The notes below the pieces were generated by a model. The model did no database searches, was not told where the DNA came from, and saw nothing but the letters and a program-made list of their open reading frames with translations. A DNA stretch of 64,000 nucleotides from assembly GCF_000402035.1 (NCBI RefSeq), contig NC_021287.1, positions 186,001 to 250,000 of the forward strand, read 5' to 3'. Both the position numbers and the translations under genes were made by a program. Shown here in pieces: positions 35,236-45,638 of this stretch. Within the stretch, counting starts at the first letter, position 1. Each line of letters begins with the position of its first letter. This stretch comes from Caballeronia insecticola (GTDB lineage Bacteria; Pseudomonadota; Gammaproteobacteria; Burkholderiales; Burkholderiaceae).

Positions 35236-37824
35236 ATGCGTCGCGCCGAGGAGTCTCTGTTGAATCACCCCATCGAAAATCCGAATGACGTCGTTCTGCT
35301 CGCGCCGTTCACCGGCCCGGTCGTGCCGCTCGCCGACGTGCCCGACCCCGTGTTCGCCGAAGGCATGTTCGGCGACGGCATCGGTATCGATCCGCTCGAC
35401 AACGCGCTCGTCTCGCCCTGCGACGGCACGGTCACGCATCTCGCGCGCACGCATCACGCGGTGACGCTGCGCACGAAGGAAGGCGCGGAAATTCTCGTGC
35501 ACATCGGCATCGACACGGTCGGGCTGGGCGGCAAGGGTTTCGCGCCGATGATCGAACAGGGTGCGACGGTGCGCGCCGGGCAGCCGCTCATCGAGTTCGA
35601 TGCCGATTTCGTCGCGCAGCACGCGCCGAGTCTCGTCTCGGTGATCGCGATCGCCAACGGCGATGCGTTCGAGGTTATCGAGCGCGCCGGGCGCGGCGTG
35701 CTCAAAGCGGGCGCCCGCCTGCTGGTTCTGCGCGCCAAGCAGGGCGAGAAAGCGGACACCGCACGCTCCGGCACGCTCATCATGGAAGAAGCGCGCCGCA
35801 GCCTGACGCTCGCGCATGCAGGCGGTCTGCACGCACGGCCGGCGGCGCGGGCGCGCGAAGCAGCGCGCGGCTTCGACGCGAAAGTCGAAGTGCGCTACGA
35901 AGGCCGCAAGGCGGCGGTGGAAAGCGTGGTCGGCCTGCTCGGCTTAGGCGCGGGCGAGGGCGCGACCATCGAACTGGTTGCGATCGGCGGGCAGGCGCAA
36001 CAGGCGGTCGACGCCGTCGCCGCCGAATTGCTGCGTGCGGCGCAGGGCGAAGTCGAAGAGACGCCGGCGCGCGCGAAGTCGCCGGCGCCCGTCGCGCGGG
36101 CAGCCGCGTCCACGCAGCCGTTGCCGCCGAACACGCTCGCGGGCGTGTGCGCGGCGCCGGGCGTCGCGGTCGGCACGCTGGTGCGCTGGGACGACAAGGA
36201 GATCGTGCCGCCTGAGCAGGCGAGCGGCTCGTCGGCGGCGGAAAGCCGGACGCTCGATAAAGCCATCGCGCAGGTCGATGCCGAACTCGGCGAAACCGTG
36301 CGCACCGCGTCGCAGCGCGGCGCGATCGGCGAAGCGGGCATTTTCGCGGTGCATCGCGTGCTGCTCGAAGACCCGACGCTCGTCGATGCCGCGCGCGACC
36401 TGATCAGCCTCGGCAAGAGCGCGGGCTTCGCGTGGCGCGAGGCAATCCGCGCGCAGATCGCGCTGCTCAACAATGTCCACGACGAACTGCTCGCCGAACG
36501 CGCAGCCGATCTGCGCGACATCGAAAAACGCGTGTTGCGCGCGCTCGGGCTCACCAACACGGCGGCGCTCGAATTGCCGAAGGAAGCCGTGCTTGCGGCC
36601 ACGGAGTTCACGCCGTCCGATCTGTCGTCGATCGATCGCACGCGCGTCACGGCGCTCGTCATGGCGCGCGGCGGCGCGACGTCTCATGCGGCGATCATCG
36701 CGCGGCAAATCGGCCTGCCGACGCTCGTCGCGATCGGCGACGCGCTGCACGCGATTCCCGACGGCACGCAAGTGGTCGTGGATGCATCGACGGGACGGCT
36801 CGAACACGCGCCGACTCAGCTCGACGTCGAACGCGCCCGCGCCGAACGCGAACGTCTGGCCGGCGTGCGCGAAGCGAACCGGCGCATGTCGCAGCAGGCT
36901 GCGTCGACGAAAGACGGCCGCGCGATCGAGGTCGCCGCGAACATCGCCACGCTCGACGACGCGAAGGCCGCCGTCGAGAACGGCGCCGACGCGGTCGGCC
37001 TGTTGCGCACGGAACTGCTGTTCATCCACCGCCAGTCGGCGCCGACGACCGCGGAGCATACGGAGAGCTATCAGGGCATCGTCGATGCGCTGGCCGGGCG
37101 CACCGCGATCATCCGCACGCTCGATGTCGGCGCGGACAAGGAAGTCGATTATCTGACGTTGCCGCCCGAGGAAAACCCGGCGCTCGGCCTGCGCGGCATC
37201 CGTCTCGCGCAAGTGCGCCCCGATCTGCTCGACGACCAGTTGCGCGGCCTGCTCGCGGTGAAGCCTGTCGGCGCCGTGCGCATTCTTCTGCCGATGGTCA
37301 CCGATTCCGGCGAACTGCAACGTCTGCGCGTGCGCATCGACGAACTCGCGCGCGAAGCCGGCCGGACCGAGCCGATCGAAGTGGGCGTGATGATCGAGGT
37401 GCCGTCGGCGGCGCTGCTCGCCGATCAGCTCGCGAAGCACGCGGATTTCCTCTCCATCGGCACTAACGATCTCACGCAGTACACGCTCGCGATGGACCGC
37501 TGCCAGCCCGATCTCGCCGCGCAGTCCGACGGCCTGCATCCGGCCGTGCTGCGTCTCATCAAGACGGCGGTGCAGGGCGCGGAGAAGCACGGCAAGTGGG
37601 TCGGCGTATGCGGCGCGCTCGGCGGCGATCCGCTCGCGGCGCCGCTCTTGATCGGCCTCGGCGTGACCGAGTTGTCGGTCGATCCCGTGTCCGTGCCCGG
37701 CATCAAGGCGCGTGTGCGCAATCTCGATTACCAGCTTTGCCGTCAGCGCGCCGAGGATTGCCTCGCGCTCGAATCGGCACAGGCAGTAAGAGCGGCAAGC
37801 CGCGAAATCTGGCCGCAGGACTAA
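35236..37824 (+). CDS. PTS EIIA-HPr-enzyme I fusion protein for GlcNAc
   Basis: An 862-residue fusion: EIIA-Glc type domain (about 18-165, His89 in ILVHIGIDT), HPr domain (about 188-270, His199 in GLHARPAA, and a Ser at 230 in the VESVVG position), Ala/Pro linker, then enzyme I (about 300-860) with phospho-His484 in RGGATSHAAII, GLLRTELLFI, and the catalytic Cys in GVCGALGGDP. It takes phosphate from PEP to EIIB of NagE in one chain. The ATG at 35236 has a weak ribosome binding site; a TTG at 35260 follows GAGGAG and may be the real start. Confidence 0.94.
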   Translation: MRRAEESLLNHPIENPNDVVLLAPFTGPVVPLADVPDPVFAEGMFGDGIGIDPLDNALVSPCDGTVTHLARTHHAVTLRTKEGAEILVHIGIDTVGLGGKGFAPMIEQGATVRAGQPLIEFDADFVAQHAPSLVSVIAIANGDAFEVIERAGRGVLKAGARLLVLRAKQGEKADTARSGTLIMEEARRSLTLAHAGGLHARPAARAREAARGFDAKVEVRYEGRKAAVESVVGLLGLGAGEGATIELVAIGGQAQQAVDAVAAELLRAAQGEVEETPARAKSPAPVARAAASTQPLPPNTLAGVCAAPGVAVGTLVRWDDKEIVPPEQASGSSAAESRTLDKAIAQVDAELGETVRTASQRGAIGEAGIFAVHRVLLEDPTLVDAARDLISLGKSAGFAWREAIRAQIALLNNVHDELLAERAADLRDIEKRVLRALGLTNTAALELPKEAVLAATEFTPSDLSSIDRTRVTALVMARGGATSHAAIIARQIGLPTLVAIGDALHAIPDGTQVVVDASTGRLEHAPTQLDVERARAERERLAGVREANRRMSQQAASTKDGRAIEVAANIATLDDAKAAVENGADAVGLLRTELLFIHRQSAPTTAEHTESYQGIVDALAGRTAIIRTLDVGADKEVDYLTLPPEENPALGLRGIRLAQVRPDLLDDQLRGLLAVKPVGAVRILLPMVTDSGELQRLRVRIDELAREAGRTEPIEVGVMIEVPSAALLADQLAKHADFLSIGTNDLTQYTLAMDRCQPDLAAQSDGLHPAVLRLIKTAVQGAEKHGKWVGVCGALGGDPLAAPLLIGLGVTELSVDPVSVPGIKARVRNLDYQLCRQRAEDCLALESAQAVRAASREIWPQD

Positions 37825-37909
37825 TCGTCCGGTTTGTGGCGAGCTTCGCGGAAGCCTTTTAGCATCCCCCGACGCAGTAACGACAAGACTTATATTTTTG
37901 GAGAATCCG

Positions 37910-39709
37910 ATGGACGCCAACCCGTTTGCAAAGATGCAGCGACTAGGCCGTGCGCTGATGCTGCCGATCGCCGTACTACCGGTGGCCGGCCTGCTGCTGC
38001 GTCTCGGCCAGCCCGATGTCTTCAACATCAAGATGATCGCCGACGCCGGCGATGCGATCTTCACCAACCTGCCGCTGCTGTTCGCGATCGGCGTGGCGGT
38101 GGGCTTCGCGAAGGACAACAACGGCACGGCGGGTCTCGCCGGCGCAATCGGCTATCTCATCGAGATCGCCGTGATGAAGGACATCAACGACAAGCTCAAC
38201 ATGGGCGTGCTGTCGGGGATCGTCGCAGGTATGGTCGCGGGCTATCTGTACAACAAGTACAAGGACATCAAGCTGCCCGAGTATCTGGCGTTCTTCGGCG
38301 GGAAACGCTTCGTGCCGATTGTCACCGGGGTCGCGTGTCTAATACTCGGCATCGTGTTCGGCTACATCTGGCAACCGGTGCAGGCGGCGATCGATGCCGC
38401 GGGCGGCTGGCTCACCACGGCGGGCGCGCTCGGCACGTTCGTCTTCGGCGTGCTGAACCGCATTCTGCTCGTGACGGGTCTGCATCACATCATCAATTCG
38501 CTCGCGTGGTTCGTGTTCGGCTCGTTCACGCCGCCCGATGGTGGCGCGGTCGTCCACGGCGACCTGCACCGCTTCTTCGCAGGCGACAAGACCGCGGGCG
38601 GCTTCATGACGGGCTTCTTCCCGATCATGATGTTCGGCCTCCCGGCTGCCTGTCTCGCGATGTTCCACGAAGCGCCGAAGGAGCGCCGCGCGGTCGTCGG
38701 CGGCCTGCTGTTCTCGATGGCGCTGACCGCGTTCCTCACGGGCGTGACCGAGCCGATCGAATACAGCTTCATGTTCCTGGCGCCGGTGCTCTACGCGATC
38801 CACGCGGTTCTGACGGGCCTTTCGCTCGCCATCTGCTCGGCGCTCGGCATCCATCTGGGCTTCACGTTCTCGGCGGGCGCGATCGACTATGTGCTGAACT
38901 ACGGTCTGTCGCAACGCGGCTGGATGGCGATTCCGCTCGGCCTCGTGTACGGCATCGTCTATTACGGCCTGTTCCGCTTCTTCATCCGCAAGTTCAACAT
39001 GGCGACGCCGGGCCGCGAACCGGCCACGACCGACGCTGAAACGGACGCGCAGACGACCGTCGACGGCGGTCTGATTCCGCCGGTGCCAGGCATGGCGGCG
39101 ACGTCCGCTTCGGCGACGCGTGCATCGAAGTACATCGCGGCGCTGGGCGGCGCGTCGAACCTGACGTTGGTCGATGCCTGCACGACGCGTCTGCGTCTGT
39201 CGGTGGTGAATACGGAGAACGTCTCGGAAGCGAAGCTGAAGAACATCGGCGCGCGCGGCGTGCTCAAGCGCGGCGCGACCAACGTGCAGGTGATCATCGG
39301 ACCGGAAGCGGATCTGATCGCCGATGAAATTCGCGGCGAACTGGAGCATTCCTCGACGCGCGGTGCGACGCCTGCATCGTCCGCGCCGGCTCAACCGGCC
39401 GCCGTTGCAGCGGCAGGCAGCGCCGATCAGACGCAAGGTCCGCTGGATCCGGATCCGCTGCGCTGGCTGGCGGTGTTCGGCGGCGCGACCAATATCGCCT
39501 CGCTCGACGCGGTCGCCGCGACGCGCCTGCGCGTGGTCGTGCGCGATCCGTCGTCGGTGGATCGTCAGCGTTTGTCGTCGCTGGACGTGGCGTGGGTGTC
39601 GGCGGATACGTTCCACATCGTCGTGGGCGCGGCAGCCCCGCGTTACGCCGCGCAGCTGGCCTCGCGTCTGCCGGGCAACGGCGGCGGCGCGGCACCGCTG
39701 CCGGCATGA
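37910..39709 (+). CDS. nagE: N-acetylglucosamine-specific PTS EIICB component
   Basis: A 599-residue transporter started at the ATG after TTTTGGAGAATCCG. The EIIC channel (1-365) has about ten helices with GLHHIINS and GVTEPIEYSFMF, the sugar-binding block. EIIB follows (about 404-478) with the phospho-Cys424 in LVDACTTRLRL. An Ala/Pro linker leads to a second EIIB-like domain (about 513-588, GGATNIASLDAVAATRLRV) in which the cysteine is absent. It imports and phosphorylates GlcNAc; the upstream fusion protein donates the phosphate. Confidence 0.95.
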   Translation: MDANPFAKMQRLGRALMLPIAVLPVAGLLLRLGQPDVFNIKMIADAGDAIFTNLPLLFAIGVAVGFAKDNNGTAGLAGAIGYLIEIAVMKDINDKLNMGVLSGIVAGMVAGYLYNKYKDIKLPEYLAFFGGKRFVPIVTGVACLILGIVFGYIWQPVQAAIDAAGGWLTTAGALGTFVFGVLNRILLVTGLHHIINSLAWFVFGSFTPPDGGAVVHGDLHRFFAGDKTAGGFMTGFFPIMMFGLPAACLAMFHEAPKERRAVVGGLLFSMALTAFLTGVTEPIEYSFMFLAPVLYAIHAVLTGLSLAICSALGIHLGFTFSAGAIDYVLNYGLSQRGWMAIPLGLVYGIVYYGLFRFFIRKFNMATPGREPATTDAETDAQTTVDGGLIPPVPGMAATSASATRASKYIAALGGASNLTLVDACTTRLRLSVVNTENVSEAKLKNIGARGVLKRGATNVQVIIGPEADLIADEIRGELEHSSTRGATPASSAPAQPAAVAAAGSADQTQGPLDPDPLRWLAVFGGATNIASLDAVAATRLRVVVRDPSSVDRQRLSSLDVAWVSADTFHIVVGAAAPRYAAQLASRLPGNGGGAAPLPA

Positions 39710-39733
39710 TGGATTGCTGAACCTGTTGTAGCG

Positions 39734-39758
39734 AAACGGCGCCTGCGGGCGCCGTTTT
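39734..39758 (+). terminator. Intrinsic terminator of the nag operon
   Basis: AAACGGCGCC / GGCGCCGTTT stem of 10 bp with loop TGCG and one more T, 25 bp after the nagE stop. Confidence 0.82.
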
Positions 39759-39821
39759 CATGTCGGCGCATGAAAACGCATAAGTGCGGATGCGGATGTG
39801 GATGGAGACGCGGCGCCAAAG

Positions 39822-39853
39822 AAAAAGCCCGCCGTCGGGAGACGGCGGGCTTT
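39822..39853 (-). terminator. Intrinsic terminator of rpoH
   Basis: On the minus strand AAAGCCCGCCGTC / GACGGCGGGCTTT forms a 13-bp perfect stem with loop TCCC, running into five Ts. It lies 38 bp beyond the rpoH stop. Confidence 0.88.
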
Positions 39854-39890
39854 GCAATTACCGCTGTTACTGCTGAAGCACAGTCATGAG

Positions 39891-40832
39891 TTACGCGTAG
39901 TCGTGCAGCGCCGAGCGCATCTTCTTCATCGCGCTCGCCTCGATCTGGCGAATGCGCTCAGCCGATACGCCGAACTCGTCGGCCAGTTCGTGCAGCGTCT
40001 TGCCGCCCGAGCCGTCGTCCTGCACGTCGAGCCAGCGCGCCTTGATGATGCGGCGGCTGCGTTCGTCGAGCGACTCCAGCGCGTCGGCCAAGCCGTCGCT
40101 TTGCAGCTTGTCAAACTGGCGCGCGGCGATGACGTTGGTCGGCTCGTTGTGCGAGTCAGCCAGATAGGCGATCGGCGCGAAGGCTTCCTCGCCGTCGTCG
40201 ACCTGGCCTTCGAGCGCGATATCGCCGCCCGACAAGCGGGTTTCCATTTCCGCGACTTCCTCGCGCTTCACGTTCAGCTCGTTCGCCAAGCCTTCGATTT
40301 CATCTGGCGTGAACGCCGAATGACTGGTCTTGTGGCTGCGGAGGTTGAAGAACAGCTTGCGCTGCGCCTTGGTCGTCGCGACCTTCACCATGCGCCAGTT
40401 GCGCAGGATGTACTCGTGAATCTCGGCCTTGATCCAGTGCATGGCATACGACACCAGGCGCACGTTTTGCTCCGGATCGAACCGCTTTACGGCCTTCATC
40501 AGACCGATGTTGCCTTCCTGAATCAGGTCCGCGTGCGGCAGGCCGTAGCCCAGATAGTTGCGGGCGATCGAAACAACCAGGCGCAAGTGCGACAGCACGA
40601 GCTGACGCGCCGCGTCCAGATTGCCTTGTTCGCGGAATTCGGTGGCGTACTGACGTTCCTCTGCCGGCGACAGCATCGGAATACGGTTCACTGCTTGTAT
40701 GTATGAGTCGATGTTGCCAATCTGGCCGGTCAACATGGACGACTGTGCGTACGTCAGCGCGCCTGCCGAAGATCCCTTGGCAGGTGCCGAGCTCAATACA
40801 TTCGGAAGGGTCATCGCATTGGTCACGCTCAT
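39891..40832 (-). CDS. rpoH: RNA polymerase sigma factor RpoH (sigma-32)
   Basis: A 313-residue heat-shock sigma factor. Region 2 is seen in LVLSHLRLVVSIARNYLGYGLPHADLIQEGNIGLMKAV, split here into its core helices, with promoter-melting YAMHWIKAEIHEYILRNWRM. The RpoH-specific box QRKLFFNLR follows, and region 4 ends with LADEFGVSAERIRQIEASAMKKM. The ATG follows GATAAGGAGCTT. Upstream are a sigma-E-like promoter and a perfect CIRCE element, so it appears to sit under both envelope-stress and HrcA control. Confidence 0.97.
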   Translation of the reverse strand: MSVTNAMTLPNVLSSAPAKGSSAGALTYAQSSMLTGQIGNIDSYIQAVNRIPMLSPAEERQYATEFREQGNLDAARQLVLSHLRLVVSIARNYLGYGLPHADLIQEGNIGLMKAVKRFDPEQNVRLVSYAMHWIKAEIHEYILRNWRMVKVATTKAQRKLFFNLRSHKTSHSAFTPDEIEGLANELNVKREEVAEMETRLSGGDIALEGQVDDGEEAFAPIAYLADSHNEPTNVIAARQFDKLQSDGLADALESLDERSRRIIKARWLDVQDDGSGGKTLHELADEFGVSAERIRQIEASAMKKMRSALHDYA

Positions 40833-40896
40833 AAGCTCCTTATCGACAATTCAGTGCCCGATGCCGCTATGCAGCAACGGCAAATCAAACACGATA

Positions 40897-40923
40897 TTAG
40901 CACTCCCGTTTAGCGAGTGCTAA
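40897..40923. promoter_or_regulatory. CIRCE element (HrcA operator) upstream of rpoH
   Basis: TTAGCACTC - 9 bp - GAGTGCTAA, an exact match to the CIRCE consensus. HrcA binds CIRCE and represses heat-shock genes. It is 65 bp upstream of the rpoH ATG and covers the expected start point of the sigma-E-like promoter. Confidence 0.92.
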
Positions 40924-40926
40924 GGA

Positions 40927-40954
40927 TTAGAGGGCTCGGAAACGTGTGAGTTCC
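40927..40954 (-). promoter_or_regulatory. Sigma-E-like promoter for rpoH
   Basis: Minus strand GGAACTC, 16 bp, TCTAA. This matches the RpoE consensus (GGAACTT, 16, TCTGA/TCTAA) in hexamer and spacing. E. coli rpoH also has a sigma-E promoter, which makes the call plausible. Confidence 0.65.
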
Positions 40955-41194
40955 CACAAAAGCTATCGAATTTGTGTGGCTGATAGGACAGTCTGTTGCG
41001 AGATATTGTGGTCGAATTTACCGATATGGCGCGAACTGTCGAATTGATTACCGTGTTTGCGCGCCGCAGCGAAAGAATATTCAGCAAAACCTGAACTGTT
41101 GCTGCGATTTCTGCAATTCTTTTAGAACATAACTAGAATCGGCCAAACGTTATAGTTTGTGAAACACGCCGTCATCCGAGAATATGGGGTGCTC

Positions 41195-41761
41195 ATGGAT
41201 AAAAAAAAGAGTTTGTGGCCTGCTTCAATGCTCCGTCTGGCAACTTGCGCGACGCTCGGCCTCGCGTCCGCGGCGGCTCATGCGGACCGCTTCGGCGTTC
41301 AGTTCGCGGCCGGTGTGGCCGATCGTGACATCAAAAAGGTGGATCTCGGCGTGGCCTGGGACCCGGGCCTCACCTGGTGGGAGATCGGCGGCTTCCATTT
41401 CACGCTGATCGGCGAAGGCCACGTGTCCTACTGGCATTCGACCGAGGATAACGCGGTCAACCCGAATATCTGGGAGTTCGGCATTACGCCGGTCGTGCGC
41501 TTCGTGAAGAGCGCGGGCTACTTCCGGCCGTTCATCGAGGCGGGCGTCGGCGTGCGGCTGCTCTCGCATGCGCGCATTACGCAGGACTTCACCGTTTCGA
41601 CGGCGTTCCAGTTCGCCGATATGGTCGGCGTCGGCATGATCTTCGGCGACAAGCAGAACTATCAGGCGGGCTTCCGGTTTCAGCACTTGTCGAACGCCAG
41701 TATCAAAGAGCCCAATCCTGGTATAAATTTCAGCCAGCTATATCTGCAATACAACTTCTGA
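41195..41761 (+). CDS. pagL: Lipid A 3-O-deacylase PagL (acyloxyacyl hydrolase family)
   Basis: A 188-residue outer-membrane beta-barrel enzyme started at the ATG at 41195. Residues 1-29 form a signal peptide (MDKKKSLWPASML... ending AAAHA). Catalytic His-Ser are in FRFQHLSNASIKEPNPG, the PagL signature, and the protein ends with an aromatic YLQYNF typical of barrels. It removes a 3-O acyl chain from lipid A in the outer membrane. The adjacent rpoH is divergent, and a shared stress link is possible but not shown. Confidence 0.9.
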   Translation: MDKKKSLWPASMLRLATCATLGLASAAAHADRFGVQFAAGVADRDIKKVDLGVAWDPGLTWWEIGGFHFTLIGEGHVSYWHSTEDNAVNPNIWEFGITPVVRFVKSAGYFRPFIEAGVGVRLLSHARITQDFTVSTAFQFADMVGVGMIFGDKQNYQAGFRFQHLSNASIKEPNPGINFSQLYLQYNF

Positions 41762-41832
41762 CGGGGCGCCGGCGCATCGGTTCCCCGGCGCAAGGCCGTG
41801 ACCCAAGGTCCTGACCCAAGGGGAACCGACAG

Positions 41833-42216
41833 ATGCCGGCAAAAACCATTGAGGCCATCCGCGGCCTCGAGCGCGATCGCTTCCGGGCGATGGTCGAGGG
41901 CGACGGTCCGGCGCTCGATGCGCTGCTGGCTGAAAACGTCAGCTACGTGCACACGAACGGCAAGCGCGAGACGAAGCGCCAGTTCATCGATGCCATCACC
42001 GCGGGCCGCCGGCGCTATCGGCAGATCGAGATCCAGTCGCAAGATGTGTTGCCCGCCGGGCGCGACACCTGTCTGGTTTCCGGCCGCGCGCTGATCGAAA
42101 TGGAATCGAAGAACGGCGCGCTGCTCTTTCCCATCGCCTACACGGCCGTGCATGTGCAGACCGACGGCCAGTGGCTTCTGCTCGCACTGCAAGCGACGCG
42201 CGTCGCCCTCGAATAG
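41833..42216 (+). CDS. NTF2-like (SnoaL/DUF4440) family protein
   Basis: A 127-residue cone-shaped NTF2-like protein. It begins with the helix pair IEAIRGLERDRFRAMVEGDGPALDALLAEN, split by the usual turn, followed by VSYVHTNGKRETKRQFIDAI and alternating beta strands ending WLLLALQATRV. Members are small enzymes or binding proteins; nothing here fixes a substrate. The ATG follows AAGGGGAACCGACAG, 71 bp after pagL. Confidence 0.82.
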   Translation: MPAKTIEAIRGLERDRFRAMVEGDGPALDALLAENVSYVHTNGKRETKRQFIDAITAGRRRYRQIEIQSQDVLPAGRDTCLVSGRALIEMESKNGALLFPIAYTAVHVQTDGQWLLLALQATRVALE

Positions 42217-42243
42217 CGCTGCGCGCGTCGTTCCCTACAGTTT

Positions 42244-44222
<1,979 letters not shown>

Positions 44223-44300
44223 TTACGCTAGACGTAGCGATAGGGGCCGCGCTAGGCGGCCCGAAATAATTCGGAGGGAGGAGACTTGGGTGAAGCGCAT
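44223..44300 (-). CDS. leuL: Leucine leader peptide of leuA
   Basis: A 25-codon frame, ATG at 44298-44300 to TAA at 44223-44225. It has five leucines: CTC at codon 9 and CTA at codons 16, 20, 22 and 24. CTA is very rare in this GC-rich genome, so four in nine codons is striking. The peptide begins MRFTQVSSLRIIS and ends LRLA. Leucine-codon runs before leuA are the hallmark of attenuation by leucyl-tRNA supply. The expected transcription start is within a few bases of the ATG, so translation may be leaderless. Confidence 0.75.
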   Translation of the reverse strand: MRFTQVSSLRIISGRLARPLSLRLA

Positions 44301-44308
44301 GCGTTCGA

Positions 44309-44337
44309 CTTTAAACCAGCGTTGAATAGCGTGTCAA
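44309..44337 (-). promoter_or_regulatory. Sigma-70-type promoter for leuL-leuA
   Basis: Minus strand perfect TTGACA (44332-44337), 17 bp, TTAAAG (44309-44314). The start point would fall near 44301-44303, about 395 bp ahead of leuA. Confidence 0.75.
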
Positions 44338-44362
44338 ATGACTATTTCGCTGATCGTTGCCA

Positions 44363-45334
44363 TTACACAGGTTTGCGCACGACATCGGCGATCACTTCGA
44401 CCTGACGCACGAGCGCGGGCGGGACCGGCACGTCGCCGCGCAGCACGCACTCGATCCAGCGCGCGGTGGTGGCGGCGTCGAGCGCCTCGGGTAGTTCGAC
44501 GGGCGGCGCATCCGGCTGGGAATGCTCGGGCGAGATCAGCGTTTCGACATGGCCGTCGTGGAACCAGTCGACCTGTACCTGACGCCGCGTATCCGCGACG
44601 GCTTCGCCTTCCGTGCCGCGCGCGAGCAGTGCGCCGCCCGCCGCCGCATCCGGATGCTCGGTGAACAGCCCGGTGAGACTCTCGCGATATTCCGGATGCG
44701 TGTAGTTGACGAGCCGCAGGCCCGGATCGGCAAACGGCTGAAGAATCTTGACGAGCGTATGCGTGGAGTTGCGCACGCCCATCCGGCGCCTCAAGGCCAG
44801 AAGCCGCGCGAGCTTCGGCGCCAGCACGGCGACCGGCGCGAAGGCGAGCCGGCGCGACGCGAGACTGTCCTCGATTTCGTCGTGTGAGGTCGCATGCGCG
44901 ATGCCGAGTTCGGCGAAGATTTCCGCGCTCGTCACGCGGCCGGGATCGTCGGTCACGCCGTGCACCAGCACCGGCACGCCTTCGCGCGCGAGCAGCATCG
45001 ACAGCAACGGGACGAGGTTCGGCGTCCGGCGCGCGCCGTTGTAGCTCGGAATCGACACGGGCCGCGCATGTTCGCGGCCATCCTGAACGTGCAGCGGCTC
45101 GAACGACCGATGCGCCGCCGAAAGCATCGCGGCGAGTTCGGCGGACGTCTCGCCCTTCACGCGATAGGCAAGCAGCACGGCGCCGAGTTCGAGATCGGAG
45201 ACGCGGCCATCGAGCATGGCTTCGTAGAGCGCGTAGGTATCGTCGCGCGAGAGGGCACGCGCGCCGTTCGGCCCGCGGCCGATTTCTTTGATATAGCGTG
45301 CGCAGGCAAAAGTGGGGGCAGCAGTGTCATTCAT
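44363..45334 (-). CDS. ybiB: YbiB/TrpD2-type DNA-binding phosphoribosyltransferase-fold protein
   Basis: A 323-residue homolog of anthranilate phosphoribosyltransferase that belongs to the YbiB (TrpD2) group. The N-terminal helical domain has LSRDDTYALYEAMLDGRVSDLELGAVLLAYRVKGE in its usual form, and NGARRTPNLVPLLSMLLAREGVPVLVHG replaces the GTGGD loop of true TrpD. E. coli YbiB binds nucleic acid without enzymatic activity and is linked to the SOS response. The ATG at 45334 has no clear Shine-Dalgarno. A longer frame to 45613 has no family sequence. Confidence 0.85.
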   Translation of the reverse strand: MNDTAAPTFACARYIKEIGRGPNGARALSRDDTYALYEAMLDGRVSDLELGAVLLAYRVKGETSAELAAMLSAAHRSFEPLHVQDGREHARPVSIPSYNGARRTPNLVPLLSMLLAREGVPVLVHGVTDDPGRVTSAEIFAELGIAHATSHDEIEDSLASRRLAFAPVAVLAPKLARLLALRRRMGVRNSTHTLVKILQPFADPGLRLVNYTHPEYRESLTGLFTEHPDAAAGGALLARGTEGEAVADTRRQVQVDWFHDGHVETLISPEHSQPDAPPVELPEALDAATTARWIECVLRGDVPVPPALVRQVEVIADVVRKPV

Positions 45335-45638
45335 CGGAGGGGTGCGCGATCGGGCGCTCACTTCCGTAATGTGAGCGATGCCGCCGCGCGTATAGGATGC
45401 GGGAGACTCATTCAGTACCGCATTTGAGATGCGCTGGCAAGTTGCGTCGCTCGAACGCTTCGCCGCGGTTCGGCGTGAAGCACGCGCGCCGAAGGCTCCC
45501 CGAAAGCTCGCAAACCCGCGTCCGACAAGCGTCGCCACGATTCTCCGTCGCACGTTAAACTCCCTTTTCTCGCGAGCGGTCCGCACCCGCGCACGCGCCC
45601 ATGAATCTGGCATTTGAAAACAGCAACAGGAGAGCGGG
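45335..45638. other. Divergent intergenic region between ybiB and the FAH gene
   Basis: These 304 bp contain an inverted repeat CGCTCAC - 9 bp - GTGAGCG at 45355-45377, close to the ybiB start, and a ribosome binding site AGGAGAGCGGG for the FAH gene. I see no clear promoter hexamers and no supported gene. Confidence 0.5.

Larger units (their letters stand above)
40833..41194. other. Divergent regulatory region between rpoH and pagL
   Basis: This 362-bp AT-rich region contains the rpoH CIRCE element (40897-40923) and sigma-E-like promoter (40927-40954). Towards pagL there is a TATAGT hexamer at 41151-41156 that could be a -10 box, without a clear -35. I see no gene; an in-frame GTG at 41159 extends the pagL frame but is unlikely to be its start. 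Confidence 0.6.

Noticed and set aside
35944..38127. 727-codon minus-strand frame opposite the EIIA-HPr-EI and nagE genes
   Set aside because: Antisense shadow of clear PTS domains.
45355..45377. Inverted repeat CGCTCAC-N9-GTGAGCG near ybiB
   Set aside because: Resembles a regulator site but matches no motif I know, and 7-bp arms are expected by chance at this GC content.
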